A stretch of 64,000 bases of DNA, from NCBI GenBank assembly GCA_036897095.1, contig JAYMSP010000005.1, positions 62,001 to 126,000 of the forward strand, given 5' to 3'. Shown here one piece after another: positions 10,778-30,500 of the stretch. Position 1 is the first letter of the stretch. Every line of letters begins with the position of its first letter. The notes beneath the pieces are model-generated. The model was not told the DNA's origin and ran no database searches. It saw only the letters and a list, made by a program, of their open reading frames with translations. The position numbers were made by a program, and so were the translations under genes. This DNA is from Plantago elongata. Taxonomy: Eukaryota > Streptophyta > Magnoliopsida > Lamiales > Plantaginaceae.

Positions 10778-13121
10778 ATGGTGATGAGAAAGGTGGATCT
10801 TCGGTCAGACACGGTCACTAAACCAACTGAGACCATGCGGGCTGCTATGGCAAGTGCTGAAGTTGATGATGACGTGCTCGGTTCTGACCCAACTGCTGCG
10901 CGGTTTGAAAAAGAGATGGCGAAAATCATGGGCAAGGAAGCAGCATTGTTTGTCCCCTCAGGCACTATGGCAAACCTCATCAGTGTTCTAGTTCACTGCG
11001 AAACTAGGGGAAGTGAAGTCATTCTTGGTGATTATTCTCATATTCACATTTATGAAAATGGTGGTATCTCCACTATTGGTGGCGTTCATCCAAGAACTGT
11101 GAAGAATAATGAAGATGGGACCATGGATCTTGATCGAATCGAGGAAGCAATAAGAGATCCAAGATTTGAGATCTGTTTCCCAACGACCAGGCTCATCTGC
11201 TTGGAAAACTCAAATGCACAGTAAGTTCAATTGCTGATTGAAATAGTTTTTGAAGTATTGATATATGAGTACTTGATATTCATACACTCTAAGCCTAATG
11301 ATAAAGTGAAAAAAAATAAAAAATTTGAAAAGACGATACCATTTGAGATCACTTTAGAAACGATACGTTTGCGCCTGTGAGTTCTTATGCACTGCTGATG
11401 CAGCTCTGGTGGAAGATGTCTGTCGGTTGAGTATACAGATAAAGTTGGAGAACTTGCAAAGAAATATGGGTTGAAGCTTCACATTGATGGGGCTCGTATC
11501 TTTAATGCTTCTGCTGTAAGTGAATACTCTTTGCTAACCAGATATCTACCATACCAGATGTCATGTTTCGTATATAAAAATTTCATAATATGAACTCTAC
11601 AGGCTCTCGGAGTTCCTGTTAGCAGACTTGCTCAGGCTGCTGATTCAGTAACTGTATGTTCAAAATTCTTCTCACGGTTCCATGTTCCTTAGTTAATTTG
11701 TACTGTCTTTTGGAATGAATTGGTTCTGTCCGCGGTTAATTTATATGTTGACAATTGGCATCTTCACCTAGGCTTGTCTGTCAAAAGGACTTGGTGCCCC
11801 TGCTGGAACTGTTATTGCAGGTTCAAAGGTCTTCATTGCCAGGGTAAAGCTGTTTTCCGTATACCTTCCTTGATTTTTTAGTTCACTTTACTTGCGTAAC
11901 TTCAATGTGGCATCCTTTTCTTTCATTCCTACAAAAAAGGCTAGAATCCTTAGGAAGACTTTAGGTGGTGGGATGAGACAGGTTGGTGTCTTATGTGCTG
12001 CTGCTCTTGTTGCATTGGAAGAAAATGTTAGCAAGCTTAAGGATGATCACAAAAATGCAAAGACCTTGGCAGGTAATTTTACACCAGTGGCATCCAGTAT
12101 TTCTTTCGAACTGTACGCGTCTCTGAAACATACATTACTGGTCTTTTCTCAGAGGGTATCAACAAAATTAAAGGACTAAAAGTTGACCTGGATTCAGTTG
12201 AGACTAATATTGTAAGTATCACAGCCACTATATTGCTACGATTGCGAAAGACTGAGAAATTATGTACGGGATATGGTTGGATTAATGTTGAATTATGTAC
12301 CTGATACCTCCCGCTGTCATTCATTTCCATTATTATTTCTATATTGGCCTGAAATCTAAACAGCACTAGCATTTGTACTTACATTTATTCATTTCATGCT
12401 ATCAGGTCTATGTTGACATTCTAAAGGACTTGAACATCACGGAGATCGAATTGTTCAAGAAACTGGAAGCATACGGTATAATGGCAATGCCAGAAGGTCC
12501 ACTTAAGTATGTTCCTCTCTTCAGTCATTTTAAACTTCATGGCCCGTTTTCGTATTTACGTTATATGATCTATTTGAGACGACGAAGAGTTACGTACTTA
12601 ATGTAGTACGATAACTTCCTAAATGTTTAGGAGTTATTCAAGCATTTGTCAGATATGCAGTCAAAACCATGTTGCGCATTTCCAAATTTTCTGTTCACTA
12701 GATATGAAATAGGAGTTATTCAAATGAATCGACAAAGATGGATTGAAACATATATATTTACCACGCTTGTTGGAGTGACTAGCTCGATTAATTGCCTTGA
12801 ATCACTAGGAAATGCACACACTCTTGTTTCCAATTGCCTGCTCAATTCATACATGGATTCGGCTCTATCAGCATTTAGTTTGTGGCGCACATACACATTT
12901 TTAACTAGATGAATATATCATCTCAGGATTCGGTTTGTACTTCACCACCAGATCTCAGAAAGTGATGTGGAGTACACTCTATCCTGCATCCAGGTAAATT
13001 TCTTGCCTGAAGTATCAAATTAGATTTTGGTCCAGAAGTTGGAATATGTGCTGATCCTGTTCAACTTTTACGCTTGCAGAAAGCTGTGACTGGTCTCCCT
13101 AGTGAAAATGGTGGCATATGA
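10778..13121 (+). CDS. THA1: Low-specificity L-threonine aldolase
   Basis: Nine coding exons: 10778-11220, 11404-11515, 11603-11653, 11772-11843, 11940-12072, 12153-12211, 12406-12506, 12927-12993 and 13080-13121, giving 359 aa with every phase consistent. It is a PLP-dependent fold-type I enzyme that cleaves L-threonine (and allo-threonine) to glycine and acetaldehyde, in the cytosol by family precedent. Visible family marks are the N-terminal [12 protein letters not shown] motif, the [10 protein letters not shown] loop, [12 protein letters not shown] with the cofactor-binding Asp, and CLSKGLGAP, whose lysine (about residue 207) should form the Schiff base. Length matches plant THA proteins (about 358 aa). 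Whether it is orthologous to THA1 or THA2 of Arabidopsis is not decided by sequence alone; it may be pre-duplicate to both. Confidence 0.93.
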
Positions 13122-15170
13122 GGATTCTTCAGCCGGGTCTTAAAGAATGCGTTACACTATTTATAGCATGTCAAGTAGAGATCAAACTTTATCTTAATCG
13201 TAGCGTTACAAACTTAGCTTGCAAATGCAACTCTGAAAACTTTTGGTACATGCTATTATGTTCATTCGTTCTCATGTCTCCTTTAAGTTTTTATCTTATT
13301 GTCCTTTAGCCATTAAAAGACGGATAAATCCAAGGAATTGGTGAATCACTGATTAGTCTCTGAGGCAGCCAAATATGAATCAATGTTACATCAATTTTCC
13401 AGCTAATAATCGTAACTCATCAAGACATTATACTTGGGACTCCGACTCAGGCTTTTGAGAATTTACGGAAATTCACCTGCAATCTTGTAGCTAATGTTTG
13501 GGAGCGACAGCTTCAAATTTCTACTTACCTATCATCTAAAAGAAAATTTCATGTTTCCCATTGAACAGAAGGGACGGGACACTCATAATCTCAGACCTAA
13601 TTATTGTTGGTCCAGGTAAAGGAAAAGATTAGAGGGGTTAGAATATTATTTTCAAACTTTCGTCGATAAACAGTCTTTCTCAGAAATATGGGGATTTATG
13701 ATACTTAAATTCAGAGAGCGGAATACTTTAAATGATAGATAAATGTAAATGTACTTTACATTTATAATGTGTGTGATGCTGGAATGTAAATACAATAAGT
13801 AAATAACACATCAATTAATAGTGGTATATGGATGTGGCATTATCCTCCAACTAATCCACTTTGAACTTTCTGAGACCTGTAATTCATTATGGATAATTGA
13901 GTTCTCCTTACAATTATCATATTCTAAGATCCCTACAAACAAATGGTTTCCAACCAAATGTTCCCCTGAGTTGTTCCCTAGCTTCTAAAGTAAGTACTTC
14001 TTGTATTCAAGATAACCTCGGAGCTTTTCCTTGATTTCCCAAACCAAGTACTTCGTGTACTCCACGCTTTGATGGTGTTTGTTATATGATTGTTGTCGGG
14101 CTTTTCTTAAATAACTTTTCAGCTATTTATCCGGAAAGCTCTAAGAGATTACAATACTCAATATACTTGTTAAGTATATGTTTGGTATCTCCTTTCTGAC
14201 CCAAGTGTTCACTTGATACCGTTATGAAGAATGAACTTCAGAAATGGTGTATGAGTGTTCAACTCTTCCACAGGTAATCAAACTCTTGTTAAGGTTCAGT
14301 ACATTTAGAACTACTAGTAATTCTTCGAGCTGTTTAGTCGCAACAGTGAGCTTGGAGAATTGTAGTATGAATACTTGAGATAATACTAGAAAGTATGAGC
14401 TTAGTTTGTGTTTATTTTTCAGCTTCTAAGTGTTGATATTTATAGATGAATTTGAGAGTCGTTTGAATAGTATCAGTTATACCTTCTCAGAATTCAATCC
14501 GTTGATATCTTGAAATAAGTTCTCAGAAGTCACTATCTCATTTTTCAGAGAGGACTTGCTTGATCGACTTTTCAGTCAGTGTAATTAATACACTGTACTA
14601 TTTCTTGTCTTGTAGTCTCAACGGACACATGTGCCTTTCTGAAATATAGCATGCTCCTTGACTCAATAATGACATATTTCAGAAAGGTGTAACGAACAAA
14701 ATGCACTATACAACAACTTTCTGAACATAGTCTTTCTGGAGAGACTAATCCTTTTTGTCTTCATCAAACTTGTGCAATATTAAGTCTTTAATTAAACTCC
14801 ATTGCTAGTATTATTTTCTCAAAATATAAAATTACTTTCAGAGACCTAACAATCATATTGCATGTTTAACTAGACTAACATACTCTAACATACTAAGTAA
14901 TTTTATTTTTTACAATGTCCAAGTGAAATAAAAATAATTTTGTATTAAAGTTAGTGCTCTCCGTACTTGAACGATAAACTGCAAACTCCAATAGAAAGAA
15001 TGGTATTTCTTTTTGTTTATATATGAATGTAAGCTAAAGAATCCAATAATCTGGCCATGAATCATGATCTTCAGCTACAAGGTAAGCAAAAAGTTGAAGA
15101 GAGCGAGATCAATGGCAATGGATTCAATCTATATGAAGCTCAAAATTTACAACATTCTAAAAACTACAAT
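13122..15170. other. Intergenic region between convergent genes
   Basis: The ends should be the 3' UTRs of the threonine aldolase gene (left) and the JMJ16-type gene (right). The middle (about 13.5-14.9 kb) shows many TTCTGA/TCAGAA words, as in CTTTCTGAAATAT near 14635 and ATATTTCAGAAAGG near 14670, which can pair as a short hairpin. It may be an old MITE, but I could not find clear ends or target duplications. No gene supported. Confidence 0.45.
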
Positions 15171-20769
<5,599 letters not shown>

Positions 20770-22400
20770 ACTCACTGAGATTACAAATAAGTGCCAAAAA
20801 CAACAGATGAAACAAAAAGTATATTCAGAAGCATTCCAATTATGAAGAAAAAGAAAGGAACACAGAAATATTAATTAGCAGATAATGAATGGCAAGTACC
20901 AAGAGGAGGAAGAAAGCTCTCTTTGGAAAAGGTTTGGAAATTCTGGAAGCCTGAATCATAGATTGCTTATTCAACATACATCTTTGGAGATCACAGTCAA
21001 CAAATCATCTATAAATATATCTGACACTTCTTCAGTTCCTTAAGTTATGAATAACTCAATTTAAATCTGTTCAGAAAATGATAACAAAATCATGTTAAAA
21101 CCACAACTAATATCAGACCATAAAATCCATCATATTGATATAGAGATACACAAGCCAATCACTAAATGGTGCAACATTCACAGATCATGTTAAACCATAT
21201 GAATTCAACACTCGATAAAGGAATAACGACAGTAACCCTAACGCCTTTCGCAAAGCAACACAATCTCTTCGTCGTGACATTGTTCTACCAAATAACAAAT
21301 CGGTTTTTCCGCAAATCGACAAGAAACAAATGTCATCTCTACAAACAAAAGTACCATCAGATCCATCACATCTCAATTCATCAACTCATGAATCTAACCT
21401 AGAAAACGACGATAAACGCGTAAAATCCCCAAACCCAAACAGAAGCAGAAATCATAATAGATAATTCATCAGATCTGATAAAGGAGTTGATAAATAGTGC
21501 CTTACATAAATAATCCGACTCAAAACCTTCCTCCAAGTCTCTTTGAGCTACAGATAGCTTGCTGCTTTGAGATTTGCCAGATGAAAGGATATCAAAAGCT
21601 AAACTTTATTTAGTAATTTTAGAGATAAAATTAATGAGAATAGTATAACGGTTGGTTAATATTGATGTCAACGAACATAATCTCACACCTTACAGATTGG
21701 GAAATCAGAATCTGATTGAACAGATCTAACCCTAACCCTAATTGAACTCCCTTTTTGGTCTCAGGAAAAATCAACCATTAAATGATTCACCGCAAAAAAT
21801 ATCTGATTATTAACTCTTTGGTGGTATCAATAATAAAAAGTTATAATACATACATACATCATCCAGATAAGGATATTGGAAAAACCTAGTCCGGTAAAAG
21901 AAGCAAACGGAAAAGAAATACACATACCCAGTTATGGGAAATACGAAAGTTGCTGCTCCTCGTTAATTTACAAAACCATGTGCTACAATCCAATTCATAG
22001 TATTAAAACCCACTTTTCCTACTTTTCATTCTAGGCATTTATTAAACATCGACTTAGTTAGATATTGGAAAATAGAATATGGGTCAAACCTTGCACTGTT
22101 TGTGTTCTATCCGCTGCGTTATCGGTGGTGAGTTTAATAGTGAAACTTGAAATGAGTAATAAAATCAAAATGGGTATGGCGTGACATATATTATTATTAT
22201 TACCGGAATATTAATGATTGGGATTAGATTAAGATGAGATCGAAAAATTGTTTAAATTGTACTGGTAGAAATTAATTAACTTACCAGATGGAGGTTGTGG
22301 AGGTTGAGGAATAGACTTTTGATATTTGGGTGGAAGCCTTGCGTGACGCGTGAAGAGAAAATTGAGTGGCTTTCCTTGTGAGTTTATTAAAAGACTTTTC
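20770..22400 (-). other. Spliced 5' leader and promoter of the JMJ16-type gene
   Basis: An acceptor (TTTGTAATCTCAG) lies five bases upstream of the ATG on the minus strand, so the leader is spliced. A likely first non-coding exon runs from about 22400 to 22285 and ends at CATCTG|GTAAGT. Further candidate leader exons end at donors near 21506 and 20899. These assignments rest on splice motifs only. One telomere-like motif lies within (listed separately). Confidence 0.5.
21729..21742. promoter_or_regulatory. Telo-box (tandem CCCTAA) in the JMJ16 leader
   Basis: Two and a half AACCCTA units in a row. Such telo-boxes near plant start sites are bound by TRB/AtPur-alpha type proteins and can mark Polycomb-recruiting sites. 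On this sequence alone only the motif is shown. Confidence 0.6.
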
Positions 22401-24558
22401 GTTGAACAAAGAGCGGACCCGGTTTCTCCTTTACTTATTTACTTCTACTATTCTGTCCCGTTTGTAGTAGAGTTTTAAATACGAATTTGTTGTAATTAAA
22501 TTCCTATATATCATTTCACTGACACGAAGTTTAAAATTCAACATTTTAATTCAATATACTAAATTTAACAATTATATTTTACTTCTCATCATAATATCTC
22601 TCCTTACTTATCCAATTATATTTTACTTTTCATTATACTTCATTATGAAATAGAAACAAGTACAAGAGTTGATTAATTAATTCATAAATTGGTTGAATTT
22701 TACAAATGTTTGATAATTTAATTATAAAAATTTGTATAAGTTTAAGTGATTGTTTGAGATGCAATTTAAATTGGTAAAAGTAAATTCAAACTGCATGTCA
22801 CTTAAATTTTTGTGAGATTCTGAAAATTATGCAATATTATATATTGATTGTATGATGTTTTGTGTAAATTGTATATTTTTATATATATTTTTTTTATCTT
22901 TTAAAATTTTTCAGAAGAATTTTCCTCTTTTGGTTGATTTGTTAAAAGGTGCTTTTGTTAAATGTATATAATAGTATAAAGATGAAACAGCCAAGTACAC
23001 TTAGTGTATAGTTTACCAAACTAGCCAGCGGTTTATTCATGTAATAAACTTTCTTTTGAATCAAAATATATCGAAGTTATTATATACTATAAGTTGGTAC
23101 TTGGTCTATGGTCACGGAACAAGAGGTTATGAAATACTCCATTGGTGACGAAAGATTTTTCATATATACAATTTTTTAAAAGAATATATAATATATAGTT
23201 ATGAATGAACTTGAAATAAAAAAATATATATGGATTCAATAATATATAATTAAAAATGAATTGTATTATGAAATTATTTTTATAAATAAAAAATTATTCC
23301 ATTTTGATAGGACGCTCAAAACGAAAAATTATTTTAATTTTAGTGGAACGGAGTAAACATAATGCACGGTATCACGTTTAGATGCGCGAATAATTTATGA
23401 CAATAAAATCTCCATAAGGGAATACTCAAGGAATAAACTCCCTATAATTATAATAAATTATGATCCCAACTTGAGACCAATTATGAATAAGAATAAACTT
23501 CACATTGACTTTCTCTGATCACGTCTTATATAATTATACCTCCATATAGTAATAAATAACATAATGTTTAATAATATTTTTTAATACATATAATTTTCAT
23601 TTTGAAATTTAAGAAGTAAAATACATATAAAGTTGTTTGTTATAATAATTTAAACTTTTGAGTGATAAATATGTCTTTTAACTTATATGTACGTAGCAAT
23701 TCATTTATATACGAACCTTCTTATTAGACTAAAAATATCTAATCTGTCAAGTTTGTAATTAATAATTTTATTTAATAAATATAATATTTTAATTATGAAC
23801 ATTATTTTATAATGAAAAATTGATTTTTAGTACAAACCTCTATATAGAAATAAACTCTCCATAAGAATATTTTTCTCGATTTCGATAATATGACTATATA
23901 GAGTTTTTAATGTACTGTAAAAATAAATCCAAATCAAAATTCCCTTCATTTGACATAACCATCTCCAAAGATCGCACGAATAACCTATTACTCTCCCAAT
24001 AAATCCAAATCAAAACCCTTCATTTCACATAACCCTCTCCAAACCCAATCCGTTTAATCATCTAAGTCAGACCAAACCAGTACGTCCACTCTTCGGGAAT
24101 TTCACGGACTGAGACACCTCTGATAAAGAAATGGAGATCTCGTGTACTTTAAAATTGGAATACACTTAGAGGAAAGAATTTTCAACTCCAAGATGTAGGA
24201 TGAATGTTTACCTGGTCCGCGCAATAACCCCAGCCTTCAACACGCCACACTCTCCCTACATTTAGACGTAAGAAAAATGAAGTAGAAAGCTCCTTGGAAT
24301 GGATGCTCCTCGATGAGCTCCAAAACAGCAGGTAACTTTGACTGAAATTTCTACAGAGTTTTCTATACATCCCAACAGTGTTTCCACACAAGGAGCTACA
24401 TTAGAGTGCATGAAGCAATAAACCGTACAAGGTATGTATGTATGTTGGCAACTAGAATTTCTGTTTGCTATAAGAATGGCACTCCGTCTCCACCAAGGAA
24501 CCAACAACACAGCAAAGGCACACTTGAGACTTCATCAAATGTGATGATATTGCATGCA
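22401..24558. other. AT-rich intergenic DNA and exportin-4 3' UTR
   Basis: The right part (about 24.1-24.56 kb) is probably the exportin-4 3' UTR. The middle is very AT-rich, with palindromic TATA/AATT runs. Near 23330-23357 the sequence GGAACGGAGTAAA resembles the right terminus of Stowaway/mariner MITEs (GGACGGAGTA), but the opposite end is not clear. No gene supported. Confidence 0.45.
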
Positions 24559-27500
24559 TCATAATCTCCGGATAAATCCTCTTACTTCTTTGAGGAATGA
24601 ATGTACATTTTTCCTGAATTTCTGATGATTAGAGCGGTCAAGCTTTGTAGATAGATTGTTAGAGTTAATGAGCAAATGAAGTGCGTTTGTTAAACGGGAT
24701 CTGAAGGTTGGGTTTGTCTGCCTTTCCACCAGCTCAGTTGCTATTTTCTGTAGAAGTTATTTATGTCAGAGACACAAAATAATATAATATGCATGTAGAG
24801 AGAGGAGAAGAAGATAATATTACATTTTATCTTAGCCAGTTCTTAAATCAAACATTATAGAGGATTTTTCTTTACAAAGATGAGGACATGAGCTATTGGA
24901 GAGCACCTGATAAAGACTTTGTTCACACATTAACAACGGAAGGAGAGCATCAGCTGCGGAGCTAACAAGATCAGCACTGAAACGAAACCAGCCCCAACAT
25001 CATAACATGACGATATGAATTCATAGTAAATACAAACAGGACAGGCATGGGACTTGACACTTGATAGAATAGTACTAGGATGTTTAATTCTTGGCTTCTC
25101 ACCTGTAATTCTCAAAGAGAAGTAGTTGCAGCAATGATTGAAGGTATCGGGCAAGAATGCCTTCATGAATGTTTCCATCAGCATCTTTGGAACTAGTAAC
25201 AAGGGATCCTAAACCAACATTACCAGCAACTATTTCCTTGTAATGGTAGGATGCAAGTGCTTTTATGGCTTGTAGGCACAAATCAACAATTTCATCATCC
25301 TAAAATCCATTAAAAGAAACAAAGTAACATATGAGCCAAATTGTCATCACTCCAATCTTTCAGTGAAGTGAAATCTCAGGACGGTATGAACCAATGGTGT
25401 ATTTTAAACATATGTTAACCTCTATAAATTACAATGTCAATACCATAAGATTTAATTATTTGGAGAGAGAGATTATATAAACAATCAATAATAGATTATT
25501 ACTCCATATAAATGATCAATAATTTAGAGAGGTTTTTACATTTATGTCAATTTGCTTAATTGCATGTAAAATATGATGATCTATAAAAGAGAATTTGTCC
25601 TAATCCATATACTGTAATGACAATTTATAAAGTAAATAGAATACTGCACAAGAATTTCTCGATGGGTAGGATCTGGACTCAATAGACTTGGGAATAAGAT
25701 GGAGGAAAAGATCCCACTAAGTCAGAGACAGAAAGAGGGGAAGAATAGGAGGAAGCAGTTAGCACGCACCATAATTCCTTTTGCCCTGCCTCTTTGGCCT
25801 ACGACCTTTTTTACTTGCCTAGTTTTTTTCCTTTCACTTCCGGCTACCTACTCTTGAGGATTTCCAAGGCTGGATTTATTCGCTCAATCCATCTCTCTTT
25901 TTCCATCTGTGAACAACCCTCCATCTTGGTTGTTACTTGTTGATGCGTTGTGTTCCATATCTACTTGGATCTCCAGTTATCCTTTTCTACTTTGATTGAC
26001 GTGGTAATGAATTCGTTTATATACAATATATGTTTCTTCTGCAAACTTAAAGTGAGAACTCGATTGCCAATTAACCCATATATTACCCTTCTTGGACCCG
26101 GACCCATACCCTATGCTAACTATTGTGTCCGGATGCAGGTCCAAATGGATCGCAAATGTGTCCGAGGTGGGACTGGGTCCACCCTAGGACCATTGAAAAG
26201 TTTTGGATCCAAATGAGCCCGAGTAGGGCCCGGGTCCAGTATTTATTTTAGGGTTCTGTTCAGGTATGGTCCAGACTCCAGACCCTACCTATTGAGAACA
26301 CTAAGACTTGAGTCCGTATGACAAATTAAACATTTAACCATCTATGATTAGTTCTTGTATGTACATATAATAGTGGTGTGGAATGTCATTCTGAATTGAC
26401 ATTCAAAGTTTCAGATCCAATAAGTTAGTTATACATCACTCCCTCCGTCACAACCCAAATGACACATTCAATCACCTAAAACATCTTATAATAAAAAATG
26501 GATGTAGTATAAATTTATAGTTTTGCCAAGACCATAAGAATATACACTAGGATTTAAAAACAAAAGTATCTTATTATTTAACTGACTCTAAATTTGAATC
26601 CTAAGTTGGGCAGGGAAATTATCAGTTTTATCGAGGTTTTACTGTAGTTTTATATTGTAGAGAGGAATCCCCTCTATTGTGCAGCTGACCCTTCTTGTCC
26701 CTTCCCATCTAGAGGGTACGTAACCTGTTCCTACATCAACCTACGAAAACGATCAACCGTTCAGCAGCAAAAGGATTCTCTTACCCTTCTTATCTTAGGG
26801 TGAAGGAGATGGACTGCTCATCCAGAGCCAACTCCGCAAGGAATGAATGGCCTGTGAAACATATTATCCATCCCCTTTTTAGAAGGTAATAGATTCACTG
26901 AGAATTGGGATAGTACATGAGAAATAAGAGACAGATAAAATTGTCCCTTGACTTAATGCTACAAAACTTAACCTCCCCACTAACTATTAGGACTGGTCCG
27001 AGCATATTCCCCCTATCCAGATACACACAGACACATAGATTGTAGAGCCTAAACTCCTATCTTGAATTTTTATTCCAACTGATGCCTTTTCTGAATCTGT
27101 TATACAATACTTCCTCTCATTAACAAAAAAAATGAATTTTAATACTCTTCATATATCACCAATCACCATTGTAGAATAAGGTATACTTACCAGATGATGA
27201 AGACCAAAATCTAGAGTTCCAAGTATGTGACTGAAGGCTTCAATTCTGAGTTGTGCTATCATTTCCGGATAAACCTCCAGCATATGAGATAGCAGTGAGA
27301 AATACTATTCAGGATAAAAATGATAAGACTTAGTTTATTGAACCCAGTCTCAAATAAGCAGGTAGGAAAGCATCTCAAAATGAAAAAATAAATAGGAAAA
27401 CAAAACCTTACACTGTAGGAAAGCTTAGGGTACTTCAGCAGTTCAACCGTTATCAGGGGAGTTAATATGTGAAGACCCGTAAAAACAACCTGGAATGTTG

Positions 27501-30500
27501 GGGAACCATTAGAGATAATCAAATCAACATGGCATAACAGTTTTCAAACTATAAGCATACCTGAGAAATACTCGGGCCAGGAGCCTCAATCGGTTCAGAT
27601 GCAAAGTCAACCTGTGAAGACACAAATGGAAAACACCAAAATATCACTACACCAACCATGCAATAAACCACGTGGCATCAAAATAGTAAGTTTTATATGT
27701 GAGCGAGTTTCCGTCTATTTTCGAAGCATTAAACATGACAGAACTCAATGTTCCTGACCTTGAAAAATTAATAAGTAACCAAAACCAACTTCTTTTCATA
27801 TGTTTAGTTCCTCAGTTATTCAAGCAAGTTACTCAGCAATCAGCATGTTATTAAACAAATGCGACCATGCCCACATACTCCGTCGTTCCAAACCAATTCT
27901 CAGGGTTCCAATTTTTGGGGTGTCCCAAATAAAATGTCTCCTTCCAAGGAAAGGAAAGTTTGGTCCCCAGTACACCTAACAATTGCCCTTATAGCACAGA
28001 CATTTATAACTTTACCACCATCTATTTGTTCTATACATATTCTTAATTCACATAATACACTCAAACTATTACTCATTTTTTTAAGATGCATTCTCCATGT
28101 AAATAACACATCACTTGCAACTTTTAGTTGTTATATTATATATTCTCCATATTACCCTTTATCTTGGATCATGGTATATTGGCTCAATCAATCAGAATCA
28201 CAACATAAGAACCACATACTTTTACCAGAATAAGTTCAAATATGAACACCAACACTAAGGTTGTTATAAATTATGGCATGTGCTCTGTTGTCATATGATT
28301 AAAAAAACTGAAGAATAATATGCTACATGCAAGTTAAGATCACTGGCATTTGGCAAATATACCACATTTAACCCACAAAGAATGGGGGAGGGTCAGAAGA
28401 GGAGAAAAGATTGGCAGGAGCGAAAAGCGTACCAGATCTTTTGAGCACAGATTCGTGAGAAGTCGCAGAAGTGCTCGTAAATCTTTATATTTCTCTGCAT
28501 CTGCCTCAGTGCGTAAGCTGTTTGAAAGACCAATTGAGATCTGCAAAGGTTTTAAATAAGTCGTAGAGTCTCATCAAGATGAACAAAAAGCAACTGGCAA
28601 TTGACATTCTGATCTTAAAACATCAAAGCGTATTTGAGAAAGTAAAATGATGCTTCAAATGAGATGCATTAGTTGTAACATAATAAGAAAAGCAAAGCAA
28701 AACTACGCCGTACTCTGGCAATTATGGACCATTGGATAAAATCTTATCTGTATCATTCAACCAGATTCTACCATGATAATTTATTAGTTCTGAGATTACT
28801 CAATATGGACTGAATTTCTTATATACACCAAGGAAACCAGGTGTATATGAGAAAATGTGTGCATTCGAGTGCACAAATGAATTGATCATGTTCCAAGCTA
28901 CCATGTTCCTCATTAGTCAAGTTCCCAGTTTTGCCCCTTTAGCCAATACAAATACCTTACTCATGAATCAACTGGACGATAAAGACTTACCTTGCCAATG
29001 TTGTGAGACGAGTAAAGCTGTAGCAAACGCATCGAGAAGTTAATAACTGCACCCGTTTCATGAGCCTCCAAATAGATAATTTGTCCAGCCACCCAATCGA
29101 CAGCAAATTTGAGAAGGCAGTACACAACTAAAAACTGATACAGGATAAGGGGTAACCAAAGAATCAGAGTCTAGTTTCAAGATAATTTAGAGATTTGACG
29201 AAACATGGTAGAACAAAGGGGGTCAGAAGAGCTTTGTTGTACATGGGGGATCATCCTTTTGGTTAGAAGTACTTACTACACTTGATTAATAGTTATAGAA
29301 CCCCTTGAGCTCAATTCTTTTAGCTAATAATATTATAATATAATCCTCTTTATTTATTTTATTTTAAATCTACTTTCATATATAATCTTAATTTCAACAC
29401 CAAAGTTTGAAAACCAACTCCAGGTTGGAAACATGATACTCATGTTTAACTACATTTGAGCCATTCTTTCTTATTTGAATGTGAACACTCCAACCATCAA
29501 GTTGTATGAGTAATTGCAATTGTCATATGCTTGTCCACTTGGGCACAATTGAAGCATCTCCTCGCATGATTACTTGCTCTTGCCACTACTACGACTCTTA
29601 TGTGGGGGTGGAGGCCATCAAAGCAGATATAAAGATAAGATACAGAACATTGGGCATAGTCTTGTATTCAGCACCTCATCTTTGTAAGCTTGGAGAAAGA
29701 TCAGAACTGGAGTCCTCAGAGCCAATCCTATCTCATAAATTGCTTTCTGTGTACGAGGTTCAGAGGCTCTGGCAAATCCACGAAGTCGCTCATAAAAGCA
29801 GCTAACCTACGGGCATGATGCTGACAAATAAGCTCTTTATTCAGAACATGCGTGCAAACTGAGCAAATGGTATACAGAACTTACTAATAAAATGTTATCA
29901 GGATGGTGAGCATGGGTTTTGAGGTCATGTCTGTTCGATAGCTCAACTAGATGTGCTATCATAGGACTGGCTAAACTTTTTATAAACCTAAACCAATTGT
30001 AACAAAAGAAGGGGAAAAAAAGAAGTTACTTTTTGAACTCCGTAATTTGCAAGTACCAGAGTATACAAGAAAACCGATGGAGGAAAACGAATGCCGACTC
30101 ACTGATGTGATAACTCATGACTTTGCATTCCCACAGCTGAAACAGCAATTGTCTGGGCCAGTGAGCGCTGAAATGATACATTGGCAAGTACTAATTAAAA
30201 AATGGTATCTCACTATAGTGGATGGAGGAAAACAAGAAGTGCAAGTAACAGAAAGAACTAAATTGAACTTTATTAAGACATATGGTCTTGTGTACCATAT
30301 ATTAAAAGGTTGTAAAGTGACAAGTTGTTTATTTAATCTATTAGCACCAGACTGACAACAAACTGGGAGCTAAACAAGTAACAAGGCAGTGTTTACTTTG
30401 CTCCAAAACAAACATGTGAATACTTACCTGGTGAGCAGCATTTAGTGTGACCAATGCTCTTTCATTCACAAAAGCATTCGCTAGGGCTTGCCAGGACTCC

